Part shown: positions 53,443-61,360 of the stretch, one piece after another
How the letters are laid out: every line of letters begins with the position of its first letter
Position numbering within the stretch: the stretch's first letter is position 1
Assembly (NCBI RefSeq): GCF_900215575.1
Contig: NZ_OBEJ01000001.1
Location: forward strand, 944,588 to 1,008,587
Length of the DNA: 64,000 bases
Direction: 5' to 3'
Origin: Natronoarchaeum philippinense
GTDB lineage: Archaea > Halobacteriota > Halobacteria > Halobacteriales > Natronoarchaeaceae
Program-made: the position numbers and the translations under genes
The notes under the pieces: model-generated
Database searches by the model: none
What the model saw: the letters and a program-made list of their open reading frames with translations, nothing else
What the model was told of the DNA's origin: nothing

Positions 53443-54177
53443 TCAGTTCGTACCGTCGACCGACACCGTCCGGAGGTCGGACTCTAACTCCTCGACGTGG
53501 TCGTTGTACGCCGCGACGAATCCAGAAAAGGCCGGGGCGTACTCGCGGATGTCGGCGGCCGATGGCGGCTCGTACTGCGAGAGGACGTAGACGCCGCCAG
53601 AGCCGCCAGCGCGTAGGTACGAGGTGCCGTCTTGATCCCACTTGAGTTCCCAGCGCGTCCCCTCGATCCGGGTCGCAAAGGTGCCGTAGTCTCCGCCCTC
53701 GTAGCGCTGTAGCTCGCCGGCGATCACGTCGCAGATCTCGCGGATGCGCCCGAGCACGCGGTCGCGCTGGGCGACGACGCCGTCGGTCGGCTCGACGCTG
53801 GGAAAGTCGGTCGACACGTCGTCGAGGACGCCGTCGAGCGAGTCGACGTGTGCGTTGAACGCGGCGACGAAGGCCTCGTAGTCGGCCAGCGCCGTCGCCA
53901 GCGGCTCGGGCTCTGGGGGTTGTTTCGTCGAGACGACGTACGTCTCCGAGCCAGAGTTGGGGTCGAAGCGGAGGTACTCTAGGTCGCCGGCCTCGTACTT
54001 GACTGTCCACTCCCCGCGCTCGGTGGTGAATGTCTGTTGTCCGTAGTCGCCGCCCTGCAACCGGGCGAGTTGATAGGCGACGCGTCCGGCGTGGTCGGTC
54101 ACTGCGGCGACGACCTCGTCGCGTTGTTCGGCCACCGCATCGGCGTCGGCAACGTCTACGTCTGGCCAGTCAGTCAC
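53443..54177 (-). CDS. Internally duplicated protein of unknown function
   Basis: A 244-residue acidic, cysteine-poor soluble protein made of two related halves (about 17-115 and 135-240). Each has a helix (RDEVVAAVTDHAGRVAYQLARLQ / RDRVLGRIREICDVIAGELQRYE, shown as starts), a shared GGDYG, a strand region with WTVKYE or WELKWD, a YVVSTKQPP or YVLSQYEPP segment, and a C-terminal helix with FVAAFNAHVDSL or FVAAYNDHVEEL. I do not recognise the family. GTG 54177 follows an AT-rich GATTAAACC element by about 25 bases on this strand and is preferred to a start at 54231. Confidence 0.75.
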   Translation of the reverse strand: MTDWPDVDVADADAVAEQRDEVVAAVTDHAGRVAYQLARLQGGDYGQQTFTTERGEWTVKYEAGDLEYLRFDPNSGSETYVVSTKQPPEPEPLATALADYEAFVAAFNAHVDSLDGVLDDVSTDFPSVEPTDGVVAQRDRVLGRIREICDVIAGELQRYEGGDYGTFATRIEGTRWELKWDQDGTSYLRAGGSGGVYVLSQYEPPSAADIREYAPAFSGFVAAYNDHVEELESDLRTVSVDGTN

Positions 54178-54246
54178 GTGCGGACGGACGCTCCCGGACG
54201 GTTTAATCAGTACGACTCGTCGGCCGTGCAAAAGTGGCGGTCTGTC

Positions 54247-55194
54247 TCAGTACTCGTCGTAGTTCCGCGGGGAGTAGTCGGCGCATTGGTCGCCGTCGAC
54301 GGTCGAATTGCTGCAGTCGAAGTCGCTGCCGACGAACGCGTGCCCGCCGACGGTGCTCGAATCGAGGTCGACGTTGCCACTGGCGGCTATATCGTCCTCG
54401 ACGACGCCGTTGGACGCGGCGATCTGGTTGTCGGCGACGAGCGCCCCTTCGACGGTGGCTTTCGAGAGATCGACGTTGGCTCCCGAGACCGCGGCGCTAA
54501 CCGTCGATCCCGCATCGATATCTACGTCACCGTCGGCGTCGATCGAACCGTCGACGCTCGTGTTCGAGACATCGACGCCCTTGCTGGCGTCGACCGAGCC
54601 GTAGATGTTCGCATTGTCGAAATCGATATCGCCGCCGTCGATATCACCGAGCACTGTCCCGCCCTGTTTGACCGTGATCGTGCCGCTCGTCTCGACATCG
54701 CACGCGACCGTGATACCGTCGATAGTGAGATCGCCGCCGGCTCTGGACTCGACCCACGCGCAGCCCTCGTCGGGCGATGCGGGGACGGGATCGGCGTCGA
54801 ACGACGCCAGAACGTGGCTCTCGTCCCCGTCCTCGGCGAACCAGACGATAGCGACGTTCTCGTCGACGGGATAGACGCTGACGGAGTCGTCTGCACTCAG
54901 TTCCACAGTGGCGAGCGCCTCGGGGTTGGCGACACCGCGGACGACGAGGCGTCCGTCGCGCTCGCCGAGCGTGTCGCCGCCCTGATGGACAATGACGTGA
55001 GCGGGGCCGTCGCCCTCCGTCTGCAGATCGAGTGTGGCCTGCGGTGCGGGTCCGGATTGGTCGGTGAGCCCACCCACCATGAACATGGTGACCGCCGCCA
55101 GCGTGACGACGATAGCGATGAGGAGTCCGACGCCGATCACGGGCGAGAGCGCACGCTTGCGCCCGGCCGCTCGAAGACGGATGACCTCGCGCAT
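54247..55194 (-). CDS. Type IV pilin-like protein with beta-helix-like C-terminal repeats
   Basis: A 315-residue surface protein. The N terminus has a prepilin peptidase (PibD) site, KRALSPVIG, followed by a hydrophobic helix (about 20-40), as in the haloarchaeal PilA/Pilin_N family. Residues about 50-150 form a pilin-type beta domain; a CAW and a VACD cysteine may pair. Residues about 155-300 are short Gly/Asp/Val repeats (GSVDASKGVDVSNTSVDGSI) like bactofilin or adhesin beta-helices. It is far longer than ordinary pilins and may be a tip adhesin or an independent surface fibre. ATG 55194 places the signal correctly. Confidence 0.82.
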   Translation of the reverse strand: MREVIRLRAAGRKRALSPVIGVGLLIAIVVTLAAVTMFMVGGLTDQSGPAPQATLDLQTEGDGPAHVIVHQGGDTLGERDGRLVVRGVANPEALATVELSADDSVSVYPVDENVAIVWFAEDGDESHVLASFDADPVPASPDEGCAWVESRAGGDLTIDGITVACDVETSGTITVKQGGTVLGDIDGGDIDFDNANIYGSVDASKGVDVSNTSVDGSIDADGDVDIDAGSTVSAAVSGANVDLSKATVEGALVADNQIAASNGVVEDDIAASGNVDLDSSTVGGHAFVGSDFDCSNSTVDGDQCADYSPRNYDEY

Positions 55195-55323
55195 GGCCGG
55201 TCCATATGGACTCACATCGGTTGTACCTTTCCCGAGCGGTCGTGACGGACAACAACAGGCTCCGCAGACACAGATATCACTACGCGACCGACACGCTGGG
55301 GAAGACGCTAGTCAGAAATTCGC

Positions 55324-55608
55324 TTAGTCGATGTGACCTTCGCGGCGGAGCTGGTCGGCGTCTTGGCTGGTGTAGCGCCACTCGATGTTGGCCTTCTCGT
55401 CCTGCCAGTCCCACGGTTCGACGACCACGATGTCGTCTTGCTCGATCCACGTACGGTACTTCATACGGCCGGGGATCCGGCCCATTCGCTCTTTGCCGTC
55501 CTCACAGCGAACGCGCACGTGGTTGCCGCCGTTGTGTTCGGTTACGACCGCAAACAGCTCGTCGTCGTTGGGCATTCGGAGGTTCCGACGCCCGCTTTCT
55601 TCACTCAC
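55324..55608 (-). CDS. Translation initiation factor aIF-1A
   Basis: A 94-residue OB-fold (S1-type) initiation factor, the archaeal counterpart of eIF1A and IF1. Conserved segments [53 protein letters not shown] and KANIEWRY are all present. It binds the small-subunit A site and helps start-codon selection. GTG 55608 is the start. It stands alone, 139 bases from the TMEM175-type gene. Confidence 0.96.
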   Translation of the reverse strand: MSEESGRRNLRMPNDDELFAVVTEHNGGNHVRVRCEDGKERMGRIPGRMKYRTWIEQDDIVVVEPWDWQDEKANIEWRYTSQDADQLRREGHID

Positions 55609-55747
55609 AACCTAACTAGGGGCTTCGCAGGTTTAAGTCATTGGTACGAGACGATACCACACCGCAGACGCGTATCGGATGGTTTTCGACAGGGGTCCGT
55701 ATCATGCCAGCGTACACGGACGGAGAGGCCGCGTGAGGGGGAGACCG

Positions 55748-56356
55748 TCAGTCGTCGTTCCAGACGAACCGCGACTGAAGGTAGCCGTTCAGCGGCAACA
55801 GGGCGAGCCAGCACAGGATTCCCAGCCGAGGATCGAACAGCCCGATCGGAATCGAGATCACAAACACGAGCGGCGAGACCGCAAACCGTGCAACTCGCAC
55901 GCGGACGGCGTGCGATCTTATTCCCTCGGCGAACAGTTCCTGCCGGGACGCGTAGACCCAAACAGCCACGAGCGTCGCACCGGCGACCGTCTGAGACGCC
56001 GCGTAGAAGATAACGCCGAACTCGTTCGGAAAGGCGGTTAGAACCGACGTGGGATAGGGCAGAAACGAGACCGCGAGCAAAAATAGCAAGTTGAGCCACA
56101 GCAGCCGCCTATCGTGACGCCGGATGTGGACGAACGTGTTCCGGTGTAACACCCAGTAGAGACCGATAACGAGAAAGCTCAGGACGTACGCGAACACGTC
56201 GATCCCCTGCTCGCGGACGAACGAGCCGAGAAGTTCCGCCGATCCTCCGCCGCCGGCCTCCGGAAGCGGGATGTCGAGCACCAGCAGCGTGATCGCAATG
56301 GCGAAGACGCCGTCGCTGAGCGCAACGAGCCGGTCGGTTTCGTCAGTGGCGGCCAT
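55748..56356 (-). CDS. TMEM175-family potassium channel-like protein
   Basis: A 202-residue protein with six helices and the TMEM175 signature in helix 1: RLVALSDGVFAIAITLLVLDI (Arg, then SDGVFAIAI). Prokaryotic members form tetrameric K+-permeable channels whose filter is made by hydrophobic residues of helix 1, not by a TVGYG loop. NLLFLLAVSFLPYPTSVL is the conserved helix-3 region. ATG 56356 is chosen over a GTG one codon upstream. It could set resting K+ flux in a cell that accumulates KCl. Confidence 0.9.
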   Translation of the reverse strand: MAATDETDRLVALSDGVFAIAITLLVLDIPLPEAGGGGSAELLGSFVREQGIDVFAYVLSFLVIGLYWVLHRNTFVHIRRHDRRLLWLNLLFLLAVSFLPYPTSVLTAFPNEFGVIFYAASQTVAGATLVAVWVYASRQELFAEGIRSHAVRVRVARFAVSPLVFVISIPIGLFDPRLGILCWLALLPLNGYLQSRFVWNDD

Positions 56357-56405
56357 CACGTCGACTGTCCACGGCGACGTAAAAATAGGATTGACCCGCT
56401 CTGCG

Positions 56406-57599
56406 TTAGTTCGTCGTTACGACTTCGAGCACGTCCCGGTCGTCGAGTTCGTAGCCCGCGCCGCGCTGGCGGTTCGACCGGCAGTCGATGGCGTGCAGAA
56501 AGCCCTCGCCGATGTCCGAGTGGAGGCTGTACGCGAAGTCCTCGGCGGTCGAGTTCGGCGGGAGTAGATAGCAGTCGGGAAGCACCTCGCCCCGCTCGTT
56601 GCCCAGTCCGTTCGCGCCCCCGGGGAACACCGGCGTGACGCCGAGCACGTCGAACAGCGCGGCCTCTAGGGCGTCTTGGACGCCGGTCGAGCCGTACTCG
56701 TCGACGAACTCGCGGATCTGTTCGAGGCCGGCTTCTTGCTCCTCGGAGATGTCGCCGACGATCTCGAACTCGCCGTCGCCGGGACGGTAGTCGACGACGC
56801 CGCCCTCGTCAGCGGACTTGAGCGCCTTCTCGGCGTGAGCGCTGGCGGGGACGAACGTGAGATGGTCGTACTCGGGATCGTCGGTGATCTCGTCCCAGTT
56901 GTCCTGTGCTTCGGGCATGTCCATCTTATTGGCCGCGATCACCAGCGGCTTGGTCTCCTTGCGGATCTCCCGGGCGAGATCGATCTTGTCCTCGTCGTCC
57001 CACGCGTCGGGGTCGAAGCCGACATCGGTCCGGCGGATCAGCCGCTTGATCTCGTCTTCGATGATGCGGAACGCGCTCATCTGCTCGGCGAGTTCCTCCT
57101 CGATGTCGTCGTCTTCGGTGACGTGGCCGCTCCGGTAGCGCTCGATGCCTTTGTCGAGCACGTCGAGGTACCACTGGTCGAGTTCGGTTTCGAGGAAGTC
57201 GATGTCGTCGCGCGGGTCGTGATCCTCGGTCGGCTCGCCCTCGATGTCGGTCTTCCCCGAGAAGTCGACGACGTGGACCAGCACGTCGGTCTCGTTGAGA
57301 TCCGTCAGGAACTGGTTACCCAGCCCCGCACCCTCGTGGGCGCCGGGGATCAGCCCGGCAACGTCGACGAGCTTGGTCGGGACGAAGCGGACGCCGTCGT
57401 CGCAGTAGCCGGTGTTTGGCGTACAGGTCTCGTCGAATTCGGGGGCCGCACACTCGACGCGCACGTAGGCCTCGCCGACGCTCGGGTCGATCGTCGTGAA
57501 GGGATAGGCGCCTTCTGGCACGTCGTTCATCGTCGCCGCGTTGAAGAAGGTCGACTTGCCCACGGAGGGCTTGCCGACGAGTCCGATCCGGTAACTCAT
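56406..57599 (-). CDS. YchF-related GTP/ATP-binding protein
   Basis: A 397-residue Obg-superfamily P-loop protein. G1 is GKPSVGKST (residues 9-17), G3 DVAGLIPGAHEGAGLGNQFL, G4 NKMD and a C-terminal TGS domain ends YELDDRDVLEVV. A helical insert (about 125-200) interrupts the G domain, as in archaeal members. It probably binds ribosomes. G4 reads NKMD as in the archaeal/eukaryal DRG-YchF-like group, so GTP preference is possible, unlike bacterial YchF. ATG 57599 is chosen; three extra codons upstream are possible. Confidence 0.92.
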   Translation of the reverse strand: MSYRIGLVGKPSVGKSTFFNAATMNDVPEGAYPFTTIDPSVGEAYVRVECAAPEFDETCTPNTGYCDDGVRFVPTKLVDVAGLIPGAHEGAGLGNQFLTDLNETDVLVHVVDFSGKTDIEGEPTEDHDPRDDIDFLETELDQWYLDVLDKGIERYRSGHVTEDDDIEEELAEQMSAFRIIEDEIKRLIRRTDVGFDPDAWDDEDKIDLAREIRKETKPLVIAANKMDMPEAQDNWDEITDDPEYDHLTFVPASAHAEKALKSADEGGVVDYRPGDGEFEIVGDISEEQEAGLEQIREFVDEYGSTGVQDALEAALFDVLGVTPVFPGGANGLGNERGEVLPDCYLLPPNSTAEDFAYSLHSDIGEGFLHAIDCRSNRQRGAGYELDDRDVLEVVTTN

Positions 57600-57683
57600 T
57601 GCTTTCACTGGTTGGTCCCGGCGTATACGGATTTCTCTCCGTCGGCGCTTCGGTATGCCGTGACGGGGCAGAGAGCCGGGCGC

Positions 57684-58748
57684 TCAGAGCACCCGGCCGA
57701 GCGCCTCCATCGTCCGCTCGACGCGGTTCCGGCGGGCGTTGTGGCCCATGTGGCCGACGCGAAGCACGTCGTCTTCCAGATCGCCCAGCCCGGTCGACAG
57801 CACGACGCCGTGTTCCTCGCGCAGTCGTCGCTGAAGCGTCTGTGCTCGCCCCTCGACGTGGAACGCAGTTACTGTCGGCGAGGCGATATCGGCGTCGGGG
57901 TACAGCGAAAGGCCAAGCTCGCTGCCGCGCTCTCGGCACAGCTCGGCGGCGGCATCGTGGCGATCGAAGACGGCGTCGAGCCCCTCTTCGAGCAGCAGAT
58001 CGACCGCGGCGTCGAGCGCCTGCAGATTCGACACCGGCATCGTGTAGGGGAACCACTCATCGTCGGCGGCCGCCTTCCAAGGCGTCAGGTCGGCGTAGTA
58101 CGACCGCGTTTCGGTCGCCTCGATGGCGTCCCACGCGGCGTCGGAGATCGACAGCACCGCCAGCCCCGGCGGCGCGCTGAAGCACTTCTGAGTGGCGCCG
58201 ATACAGATGTCGATCTGCTCGGTGGGGACCGGCGTCCCGCCGAGCGAGGAGACGGCGTCGACCACGCTGAGAACGCCGTGGTCGTCGAGCAGGTCGAGCA
58301 CCGGACCGAGGTCGTTGAGCGTTCCCGTCGGCGTCTCGCAGTGGACCATCGTGGCAACGTCGAACGTCCCGCCGTCGAGGTGGTCGGCGACGGCGTCGAC
58401 GTCGATCGGCCCCGTCGAGGGCGCGCTACAGACGACGGCCTCGCCGCCGTAGTCCTCGACGAAGTCGGCGAAGCCGTCGCCGTACAGGCCGTTGGAGATA
58501 CAGAGCACGCGATCGCCCTCCTCGACGAGCGAGGCGACGGCGGCCTCAAGTCCGAGGATGCCCTCGCCGCCAAGCACGGCGATGTCGTCGGCGCCGTAGA
58601 TCGCGCCGAGCTTGTCGGTCAGATCGCGGTAGAACTCGACGAACTCCGGTTCGACATCGGGGTTCCGGGCCGGCTGGCTCATCCGATCGCGGACGGGAGC
58701 CGGAACGGCAGTGGGGCCGGGCGTCATCAACAGTCGGTCGTCGTCCAT
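57684..58748 (-). CDS. Class V aminotransferase (alanine-glyoxylate/serine-pyruvate type)
   Basis: A 354-residue PLP enzyme. It opens LLMTPGPTAVP, the typical AGAT start, with the PLP-contact Asp164 in SVVDAVSSLGG and the Schiff-base Lys188 in IGATQKCFSAPPG. The C terminus ends with the substrate Arg region VLRVGHMGHNARR. It moves an amino group between alanine, serine or aspartate and glyoxylate or pyruvate; the exact donor is not readable. ATG 58748 is preferred to a start nine codons upstream. It is transcribed together with or near the YchF-like gene (84 bases apart). Confidence 0.93.
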   Translation of the reverse strand: MDDDRLLMTPGPTAVPAPVRDRMSQPARNPDVEPEFVEFYRDLTDKLGAIYGADDIAVLGGEGILGLEAAVASLVEEGDRVLCISNGLYGDGFADFVEDYGGEAVVCSAPSTGPIDVDAVADHLDGGTFDVATMVHCETPTGTLNDLGPVLDLLDDHGVLSVVDAVSSLGGTPVPTEQIDICIGATQKCFSAPPGLAVLSISDAAWDAIEATETRSYYADLTPWKAAADDEWFPYTMPVSNLQALDAAVDLLLEEGLDAVFDRHDAAAELCRERGSELGLSLYPDADIASPTVTAFHVEGRAQTLQRRLREEHGVVLSTGLGDLEDDVLRVGHMGHNARRNRVERTMEALGRVL

Positions 58749-58930
58749 GCGAGGGTGGGCGTCCCCGGCGAGCATAAAAGCACTCGACTGCGGTCGGCCG
58801 CGCCAGCAGCGGTCGCCACTTTCGAAGGATACTCCTGCCGGTCGGACGTAGTTTTTCGTATGATACGTACCCCGCTCTCCCTCCGCCCAGTCACTCCGCC
58901 CGACCGACGACGCCCGGTTCGCGGCCGCCG

Positions 58931-59491
58931 ATGACGTTCGACGAGCTCTGGTACCTCGCCAACGAAGCCGAACAGCGCGCCGAGCAGGCGCGACACCGGC
59001 TGGCCAGCGAGTACGACGAGTATCTGGAGTTCGAGCGCACGCGCCGGGTCAGTCGGCCGCGCTTCCGGACGCTCGCGGAGCGCATTCAGGCCAACGGAAC
59101 GCCTTACGGCGCCCACACGATCGTCTACCGCCCCTCCGGTGAGCTGCTGTTAGTCCGCCACGAGACGGTCGATCTGTGGGTGCTACCCGGCGGCGGCGTC
59201 CGGGCGGACGAGTCGTTCCGCGAGGCCGCCGAGCGCGAAGTCGCCGAAGAGGCGGGCGTCGAAGTGAGCTACGACGGGCTGGCGATGCTGACAGACGTTC
59301 GCGTCGTCGCCGACGACGCCACGATGCGGGGCGTGCTCCCGGTGTTTGCCGGCCGTGCGGAGACGACGACGCCGAGCGTCTCCGACCCCGACGACGAGAT
59401 TTCGGCGGCGCGGTGGTTCGCCGAATTGCCAGCGGACACGCGCGACCGCGACGAGATTTTGACGTGGCGAGAGCAGGCGCTCTCGGCCTGA
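58931..59491 (+). CDS. Nudix hydrolase
   Basis: A 186-residue protein. After an N-terminal helical domain (about 1-55) the Nudix fold begins with GAHTIVYRPSGELLLVRH. The Nudix box is complete: G-x5-E-x7-REVAEEAGVEV (GGGVRADESFREAAEREVAEEAG). The family cleaves nucleoside diphosphates linked to another moiety. The substrate is unknown; the helical N-terminal extension is typical of haloarchaeal NUDIX proteins. It is divergent from the aminotransferase. Confidence 0.93.
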   Translation: MTFDELWYLANEAEQRAEQARHRLASEYDEYLEFERTRRVSRPRFRTLAERIQANGTPYGAHTIVYRPSGELLLVRHETVDLWVLPGGGVRADESFREAAEREVAEEAGVEVSYDGLAMLTDVRVVADDATMRGVLPVFAGRAETTTPSVSDPDDEISAARWFAELPADTRDRDEILTWREQALSA

Positions 59492-59526
59492 GCGGGTGCT
59501 CGGCAGCGACGCCCCAGCCGCCCAGT

Positions 59527-60351
59527 CTACCCGCCGTGGCTGACGCCGTCGTTCGACGACGCGGTCAGGCGCCGCAGCGCCGCCCGAGCGTTGCTGGCGT
59601 CGTAGCCAAAGAACACTGATTCGCCGTACGCATCGGCGACTTCGGCGGCGTGGAGCAGGTCGTCGATGTCGACGTCGACGGCGTACAGTTCGACGCTGAA
59701 GGGCGTGTCGAGCAGCGACTCGAAGCCGCTCGCGATCGTCTCGATCCAGTAGGTCGTCGAGTAGGCCATGTCGTACAGGGGAACGACGAACTCGTCGACG
59801 TGGGGTTCGATCGCCTCGATGTCGATACCCGAGCGCTCGTAGAGATGGCCCGGATAGGGATCGGGATGGAGCGTCAGGTACGTCTTGCCGGGGATGCGAT
59901 CGGCCGCCTCGGCGACGAACTCGCTGATCACGTCGGCGCGCCAAGCCTGCCAGTCGTCGTACTCGCTGGCGGCAAAGCGCTCCTCGCAGATATCGCAGTG
60001 ACAGTACTCGGGCCGCGGGAAGCCGATGTCGTCGAGTCGCACGTCCTCGTTCGCCGCGGCGGCGTCCTCGACCATCTCCAGCACGCCGGTGCGGTACTCG
60101 TCGCGGTTCGGACAGACGTACCCCCAATCGAAGTACGGTTGCTCTTGGGTCGCTGCGGTGCCGTCCTCGCTTACCGGCGCGAGTTCGGGCCGGGCCTCGA
60201 CGGCCGCGTTGTCGCCGAAACAGGAGATCATGTTGACCGCCTCCGAGACCGGCTCGGTCGCTCGACCGGTGACATCTTTGACTTCGTAGAACGCCCGGTC
60301 GAACTCCGGCCACGACAGCTCTTGCTCGTTGCGCGTCACCACGCCGTACAT
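59527..60351 (-). CDS. Conserved haloarchaeal protein, possible TIM-barrel hydrolase
   Basis: A 274-residue acidic protein with no signal or membrane segment. A cysteine pair (EYCHCDICEERF, about residues 113-124) and segments DIGFPRPEYC, KTYLTLHPDPYPGH and DEFVVPLYDMAYSTTYW look like strand ends of a barrel with acidic residues, reminiscent of uncharacterised glycoside-hydrolase-like families. I cannot assign an activity. ATG 60351 is the start. It is convergent with the Nudix gene and followed upstream by the 32-residue microprotein gene on the same strand. Confidence 0.72.
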   Translation of the reverse strand: MYGVVTRNEQELSWPEFDRAFYEVKDVTGRATEPVSEAVNMISCFGDNAAVEARPELAPVSEDGTAATQEQPYFDWGYVCPNRDEYRTGVLEMVEDAAAANEDVRLDDIGFPRPEYCHCDICEERFAASEYDDWQAWRADVISEFVAEAADRIPGKTYLTLHPDPYPGHLYERSGIDIEAIEPHVDEFVVPLYDMAYSTTYWIETIASGFESLLDTPFSVELYAVDVDIDDLLHAAEVADAYGESVFFGYDASNARAALRRLTASSNDGVSHGG

Positions 60352-60396
60352 ACTCGACGGTCGGCGGGAAGAAGGGTAAGTGATTCGCTCGGCGAT

Positions 60397-60495
60397 CTAT
60401 GCGTCGTCGTACTCGACCTCGGCGTCGGTCGAGACAAACTTCCAGAGGGCGACGATTGCGAACAGTACGAGCAGGACCTTGAGGGCGCGCTTCAT
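60397..60495 (-). CDS. 32-residue single-pass membrane microprotein
   Basis: An ATG at 60495 opens a 32-codon frame: a positively charged start MKRALK, a hydrophobic helix (VLLVLFAIVALWKFV, about 7-21) and an acidic tail ending EVEYDDA. Inside-positive, outside-acidic order suits a real membrane protein. A TATA-like GTTATATGA on this strand is about 25 bases upstream, the correct spacing for leaderless expression. I do not recognise a family. Function is unknown; such microproteins often bind larger membrane complexes. Confidence 0.65.
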   Translation of the reverse strand: MKRALKVLLVLFAIVALWKFVSTDAEVEYDDA

Positions 60496-60515
60496 ACCGG
60501 AAATACGTCACGTCG

Positions 60516-60525
60516 TCATATAACT
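60516..60525 (-). promoter_or_regulatory. TATA element of the membrane microprotein gene
   Basis: On the minus strand the run GTTATATGA is centred about 25 bases before the ATG at 60495, as expected for a leaderless haloarchaeal transcript. Confidence 0.5.
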
Positions 60526-60631
60526 GTTTCCAGTTAGTTTCATGATAAGTTCGTCCCAGCCGGCACGGCGTCAACCTCCCTGTTCCGTGCCGTTGCAACG
60601 TTCAAGTTCGGAGGCCTCGCTAGACGAACAC

Positions 60632-61015
60632 ATGGGAGCGTCTAGCGACGATGCACTGGCCGACGAACTCGTCAGCGCCTGCCGGACGACGATCGGAGAC
60701 TCGATGCGGAGTATCACCTACTTCACGGTCGAGGACTACGAGCAGGTCTACATCCGGAGCGACCTCGAACGCGACGCCGAACTGGATCGGTTCGTCGCCA
60801 ACGAGCGCCTCGGATTTACGTCCCAGCAGACCTACGGTGACTCCGAACTGGGCGCTTACGAGTTCACGATCCGGGCGTTCGACCGGGGGTACGTCACGCG
60901 CGTCATCGTCGGCGATCGCGGCGTCTACGTGACGACCGACAAGATTCACATGGACGAGTTCGAAGAACTCGCAACAGCGGTGCGGGGGGTGTTGCGTGAG
61001 CATCGCAGTGACTGA
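60632..61015 (+). CDS. Conserved haloarchaeal protein (DUF7522-like)
   Basis: A 127-residue soluble protein. The N-terminal helix DDALADELVSACRTTIGDS and the strands RSITYFTVEDYEQVYIRSDL and TRVIVGDRGVYVTTD resemble the small haloarchaeal DUF7522 family, which lacks known function and may be a sensor-like alpha/beta domain. ATG 60632 is chosen over an ATG 30 codons upstream because the preceding residues look untranslated. It is the last host-like gene before the integrative-element boundary. Confidence 0.7.
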   Translation: MGASSDDALADELVSACRTTIGDSMRSITYFTVEDYEQVYIRSDLERDAELDRFVANERLGFTSQQTYGDSELGAYEFTIRAFDRGYVTRVIVGDRGVYVTTDKIHMDEFEELATAVRGVLREHRSD

Positions 61016-61137
61016 TCACCTGCTGGCGCGCTGCTGTGAGTTTGGAACGTAACTGAGGAAGTGGGGTCGGAGGGAGTATGAACCGCGAGGACGTCGCTTC
61101 GCTCGACCTCTGGGCTCAAACCTCCCGGCGTGACGGA

Positions 61138-61167
61138 TTTGTCGCTCGCGAAGTAGCTCGCGACAAA
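61138..61167. repeat. Hairpin in att module 1
   Basis: TTTGTCGC (61138-61145) and GCGACAAA (61160-61167) are perfect 8-bp arms around a 14-base loop, a few bases before the second tRNA-like core. Confidence 0.75.
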
Positions 61168-61179
61168 ATACAGTGGGGT

Positions 61180-61237
61180 CGGAGGGATTTGAACCACGGT
61201 CGCAGCAAGCTGCTCCCTGCTTCAAATCCCGCCTCCG
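61180..61237. repeat. Long dyad in att module 2
   Basis: GGGATTTGAA (61184-61193) and TTCAAATCCC (61221-61230) are perfect 10-bp arms. The outer CGGAG/CTCCG continue the pairing past a small bulge, and an inner GCAGC/GCTGC stem (61202-61213) closes the loop. The dyad begins within the tRNA-like core, so the T-loop sequence is mirrored. Confidence 0.8.
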
Positions 61238-61247
61238 TTAGAATACA

Positions 61248-61273
61248 CGCGGCGCTCGAAGGTGAGCGCCGCG
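61248..61273. repeat. Hairpin in att module 2
   Basis: CGCGGCGCTC (61248-61257) and GAGCGCCGCG (61264-61273) are perfect 10-bp arms with a six-base loop, just before the third tRNA-like core, mirroring the position of the hairpin in module 1. Confidence 0.8.
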
Positions 61274-61360
61274 AGAAGTTAGTGGGGTCGGAGGGATTTG
61301 CGCTAGTCGGGTACAGCGTGGTCTTAGTGCGGTTCAACTGCCGGTTTGCGTTGCTCACTG

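Larger units (their letters stand above)
61060..61300. mobile_element. Attachment-site array: three tRNA-3'-end-like cores
   Basis: The 16-bp core AGTGGGGTCGGAGGGA occurs at 61060, 61172 and 61281, spaced 112 and 109 bases; copies 2 and 3 continue as TTTG. Read on the minus strand it is the T-loop to acceptor end of a tRNA (TTCAAAT-CCCTC-CGACCCC-A). No 5' tRNA half is present, so none is a full tRNA. Each full module holds two dyads. Haloarchaeal elements integrate at tRNA 3' ends, and a tyrosine integrase gene ends 61 bases away. I infer an att region with repeated insertion remnants. Confidence 0.75.

Noticed and set aside
61172-61260. Complete tRNA gene on the minus strand
   Set aside because: Only the T-loop to acceptor 3' part matches; the 5' acceptor, D-arm and anticodon arm are missing in all three copies.
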